From the NCBI GenBank assembly GCA_021442155.1, contig CM038222.1:112533121-112597120 (forward strand): a stretch of 64,000 nucleotides of DNA, read 5' to 3'. The notes under the pieces were generated by a model. It had not been told where the DNA came from, did not search any database, and was given only the letters and a program-made list of their open reading frames with translations. The first letter of the stretch is position 1. Each line of letters opens with the position of its first letter. The DNA is from Cymbidium sinense. Its lineage: Eukaryota > Streptophyta > Magnoliopsida > Asparagales > Orchidaceae. The position numbers and the translations under genes are program-made. Shown piece after piece: positions 61,080 through 64,000 of the stretch.

Positions 61080-63600
61080 AAATTAAAGCTATGGGGGTCT
61101 TCAATCTTTATCTTCATCTCTAGTTTATGGACTAAGCACTCCAAGCATCACAGGGCCACTCAGGTCTAAGCCCTCTAGCTATTGCTCATCATAAACCCCA
61201 TAACTATAATCCTAAGCCTATCATAAAAATTACATTTTTATTAAATAGAAATCTAACTACACCTGCAAAAACAAAGGTTAGCTTAACATACACTCACACT
61301 AAATAATTATATTTCACACAATTAGACTTAGCACCCTTCTTTGGGTTACTAAGTCCACCTATCATAATGGATTATGCTTAAAGACTTAAACAACACCTAC
61401 AAATGAAGGCATTTATAATTTTGATTACAACATTCCTTTAAGCACAATCTCTACATAATGCATCATTAGTCTAATAAATAACACCATATCATCTAGACTA
61501 ATGCACAAATAATCCTAACATCTAGTCTAAAATATTACATCACAAAATAAGAAAATTAATACATGACGATAAAACATTAACCTAGCCTAAGGTCTAAGAT
61601 TAGTTGCCTAACAGTCTAGTGTGTGAAATTGGGTTAGTGTAGTAAGTCTATACTAGTCTTTCTAAAGTTCAATTTTTTATTTTAGTTCAATGTTTGTTTA
61701 GTTTACCATTGTGTAGTTTTCCTTTAAATGGTTTAATTGATTTATGATTTAATTCCAATTTTAGGTTTTTTTTTGTTAAAGTTTAAGTTTTAAATAATAG
61801 AGAATAAGAATAAATTCTACTTTGGGTAGAGCCTATTCTATTCAACATCCTAATCCTAATAGAATGTAATTTTCTCTCTAAGTTGAAAATTCATCCTAAA
61901 GTTCAAACTATGAACCTAGGTATTTTAATTAATTGATTCGAATCTATTTGAATGATTTAATTGAATTAAATTTGGCTTGACTAATGTTCATTGGATTTTG
62001 TTTGAATTTAAGAGTTTGAATTTATTTAACTTCATATGTTTTGATTGTTGATATTGATTCTGGCTTTATTAGGTTTTAATTTGATTTAATTGGACTTTGA
62101 TAATTTAATTGATGTATAATCTTTCTATGAATTTCACTTTAAAGGTTTAATTTTATATACCATATTATTGATTGAATCATTTTAATGTTATTTAGACTTA
62201 ATGATTTTCTCTTTATTATTATGATTATTATTTAAATTTAATTAAAACTAGTTAATATAATTCAATTTAACTAATTTGTAGTTTGATTGAAGTTTACTTT
62301 GAACTTTTATTAAGATTGATGGTATGTTGATTATTTTAGTTTGATAATTATTTAATTTAGCTTGATCTTTACTTATTTGATTTGATTGATTTAATTTGTT
62401 CAATTGACTTTATTTGTTCAAGATGTTGAATTTATATCCAACTTTATACTTATTCTTATGCTCATTTGATTTGATTAAATTTATTTATTTGTTAGTTTGA
62501 TTAGATTAAGTGAATTAAATGTCTATCTTGATTTTAATTATGTTTGATTACCAAAGTTTTATTTATCTTTATTCATCTATTATATTTATTAAAGTTTGGT
62601 TTAATTAGAGACTCATTATTTTATTTGATTATTTAATTTATACACTCGAGGTTTGTTGATTATTAATTTAATTCATTTTATTCAAATAATTTAATCTAGT
62701 TATATTTTTAATTGAATTAGTTTAGAATTTATTTTTATCTCATTTGATTTGATTAAGTGATTAGCTAAACTAAGGTTCAAAATGTGTTTAGTTTGTTGTT
62801 TATTTAATTTAGTGATCACTTTGTTTTATTGCTGACTTAATTTAAATGTTCAATTCAATTAAAATTCAATGATTGATAATCACTTAATTAAGTTAACTTG
62901 GCGATATATTTAGATTATTAAATATTCTTAGTTGAATTCATAGCTTATTTAAAACATGATTAATTATATTACATGACTAATTTGATTAGGACTTAATTTA
63001 TTATTATTTAAATTTATTATGATAAATCTAATTTAAATGTGATTAATGGTTAATTAGGTGCTCATAATTATTTTGATTAATTAAGTTAGATGGTTGAAAT
63101 TTGATTACAAGTTAACTTAATTTATTTGTAATTAATTAGTTTGATTTATTCAAATTAGATTTAACTTTGTTAAGTATTTGAGTGACTTAATTAAGGATAA
63201 TTTGAGTTTAACATGAATAATTTAATTTAATTACTAATTTAATTAAAGAGTTCGATTAATTTGATTAAGGAGTTTTTATTAAATTGATTAGATATTAATC
63301 AAAGGTTTAATTAATTATGACTGATTTGATTAAAACTTTGATGGATGTTTATAATTAAGCTTTGATTTAAGTTAATATTGATTTAGGAATTATTTTAGTG
63401 TGACTTATATAATTTAATTTAATTCAATTAAATGGTTGGTTAATTTATTTTGAAATTTTCATTATCAAATTGATTAAGGGTTTATCTTAATTAGAAGTTG
63501 ATTGATTAATTATATTTAATTTGATTAGGTAATTAATTCAATTAACATGGGATTAAGGATTAATCAAACCTTAACTTTATTATTTGATCTAAGAGTTTAA
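61080..63600 (-). mobile_element. Right part of a long LTR (same family), opposite orientation
   Basis: 61,085-61,600 is the reverse complement of 46,060-45,600 (ACCCCATAACTATAATCC, AAATCTAACTACACCTGCAA, AACATCTAGTCTAAAATATT). The following 61.6-63.6 kb is AATTAATT/TTGATTTGATT-rich like the post-promoter part of the LTR. Its terminus abuts the left-end piece at 60.68-61.03 kb, so one copy probably inserted into another. Confidence 0.6.
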
Positions 63601-64000
63601 TTAAGACCTATGCTTGTTGCGTGCTAGAAAATCGATGGTAGAGTAAAAGTTTAACTTCGAAATCCAAAGACAATACAGTATAAAAGTGTGAACAATAAAA
63701 CTCCAGAATTTTTATGTGAAAAACCTTAAAAAGAGGGAAAAATTATGGGGCCTAGCCTAGTAAAAAGCTTCAACTATGTATTTGTTTCAGAGTATAAGAT
63801 CTTCCCGATACCGGGATTACATAATTGTATATGAGAAAGGAACAACAGCTATGTGACAACGATCGGTTGTATGCTTACTAGTAGTAGATGATGATGGTGA
63901 AGGCGAGCAATCAGGGTGGAAATGCGAGAGAACAATTCGGGCAAATGCAAAGGAACAATCACTTGCAAAAATGCAAAGAAAAATCACTGGTAGAAGTCAT
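63600..64000. mobile_element. Possible copia LTR edge at the window end
   Basis: A change to mixed composition, with AATTTTTATGTGAAAAACCTT followed by AGAGGGAAAAATTATGGGG, a string resembling one found in some plant copia LTRs. It is cut by the window end, so this is a weak call. Confidence 0.3.

Overview
The window looks like repeat-rich nuclear DNA of a flowering plant. The evidence is high AT content, long (AT)n, (CT)n and (TTC)n microsatellites, nested and decayed Ty3/gypsy and Ty1/copia LTR retrotransposons, many RTE-type LINE pieces ending in (TTG)n, and one intact intron-containing thaumatin-like (PR-5) gene. Species cannot be fixed from sequence alone; a monocot, possibly a palm, is only a guess. 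No prokaryotic, organellar, rRNA or CRISPR features were seen, and I did not recognise a tRNA.

Region by region. 0.1-2.3 kb: minus-strand Ty3/gypsy pol fossil (RT and RNase H, frameshifted, catalytic YVDD changed to YVND). 2.35-10.98 kb: the very long LTR/leader of that element type, also minus strand, made of AT-rich blocks and dense TTGAC[C/T] repeats, with its promoter-bearing part present twice. 10.96-29.9 kb: a mosaic in which non-coding blocks (A, B, C, D, E) recur, apparently from a roughly 9.5 kb segmental duplication. The blocks share a ~150 bp core that occurs about ten times. LINE fragments on both strands and a small terminal-inverted-repeat transposon interrupt it. 29.94-32.88 kb: the most complete LINE, with endonuclease and reverse transcriptase but many frameshifts. 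34.07-34.48 kb: another LINE 3' end.

36.3-37.15 kb: the only gene that appears functional, a two-exon secreted thaumatin-like protein of 246 residues. 38.8-49.7 kb: a retroelement with an unusual GC-rich tandem motif and a decayed gag-like protein on the minus strand. That gene is split by insertion of a ~5.3 kb plus-strand LTR of the same family as the 2.35-10.98 kb region. 50.6-52.5 kb: another LTR-like promoter region. 52.5-53.75 kb: extremely AT-rich filler. 54.4-58.27 kb: decayed Ty1/copia integrase-RT-RNase H, a polypurine tract and a 3' LTR on the plus strand. 58.3-64 kb: unclassified AT-rich DNA with a tandem duplication, two abutting end pieces of the long LTR in opposite orientation, and a possible further LTR edge.

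Apart from the PR-5 gene there is no cooperating gene set. The main interest lies in the repeat architecture: the segmental duplication and its ten-copy core, LTRs packed with WRKY-type W-box motifs, TATA boxes set inside perfect inverted repeats, and datable nested insertions.
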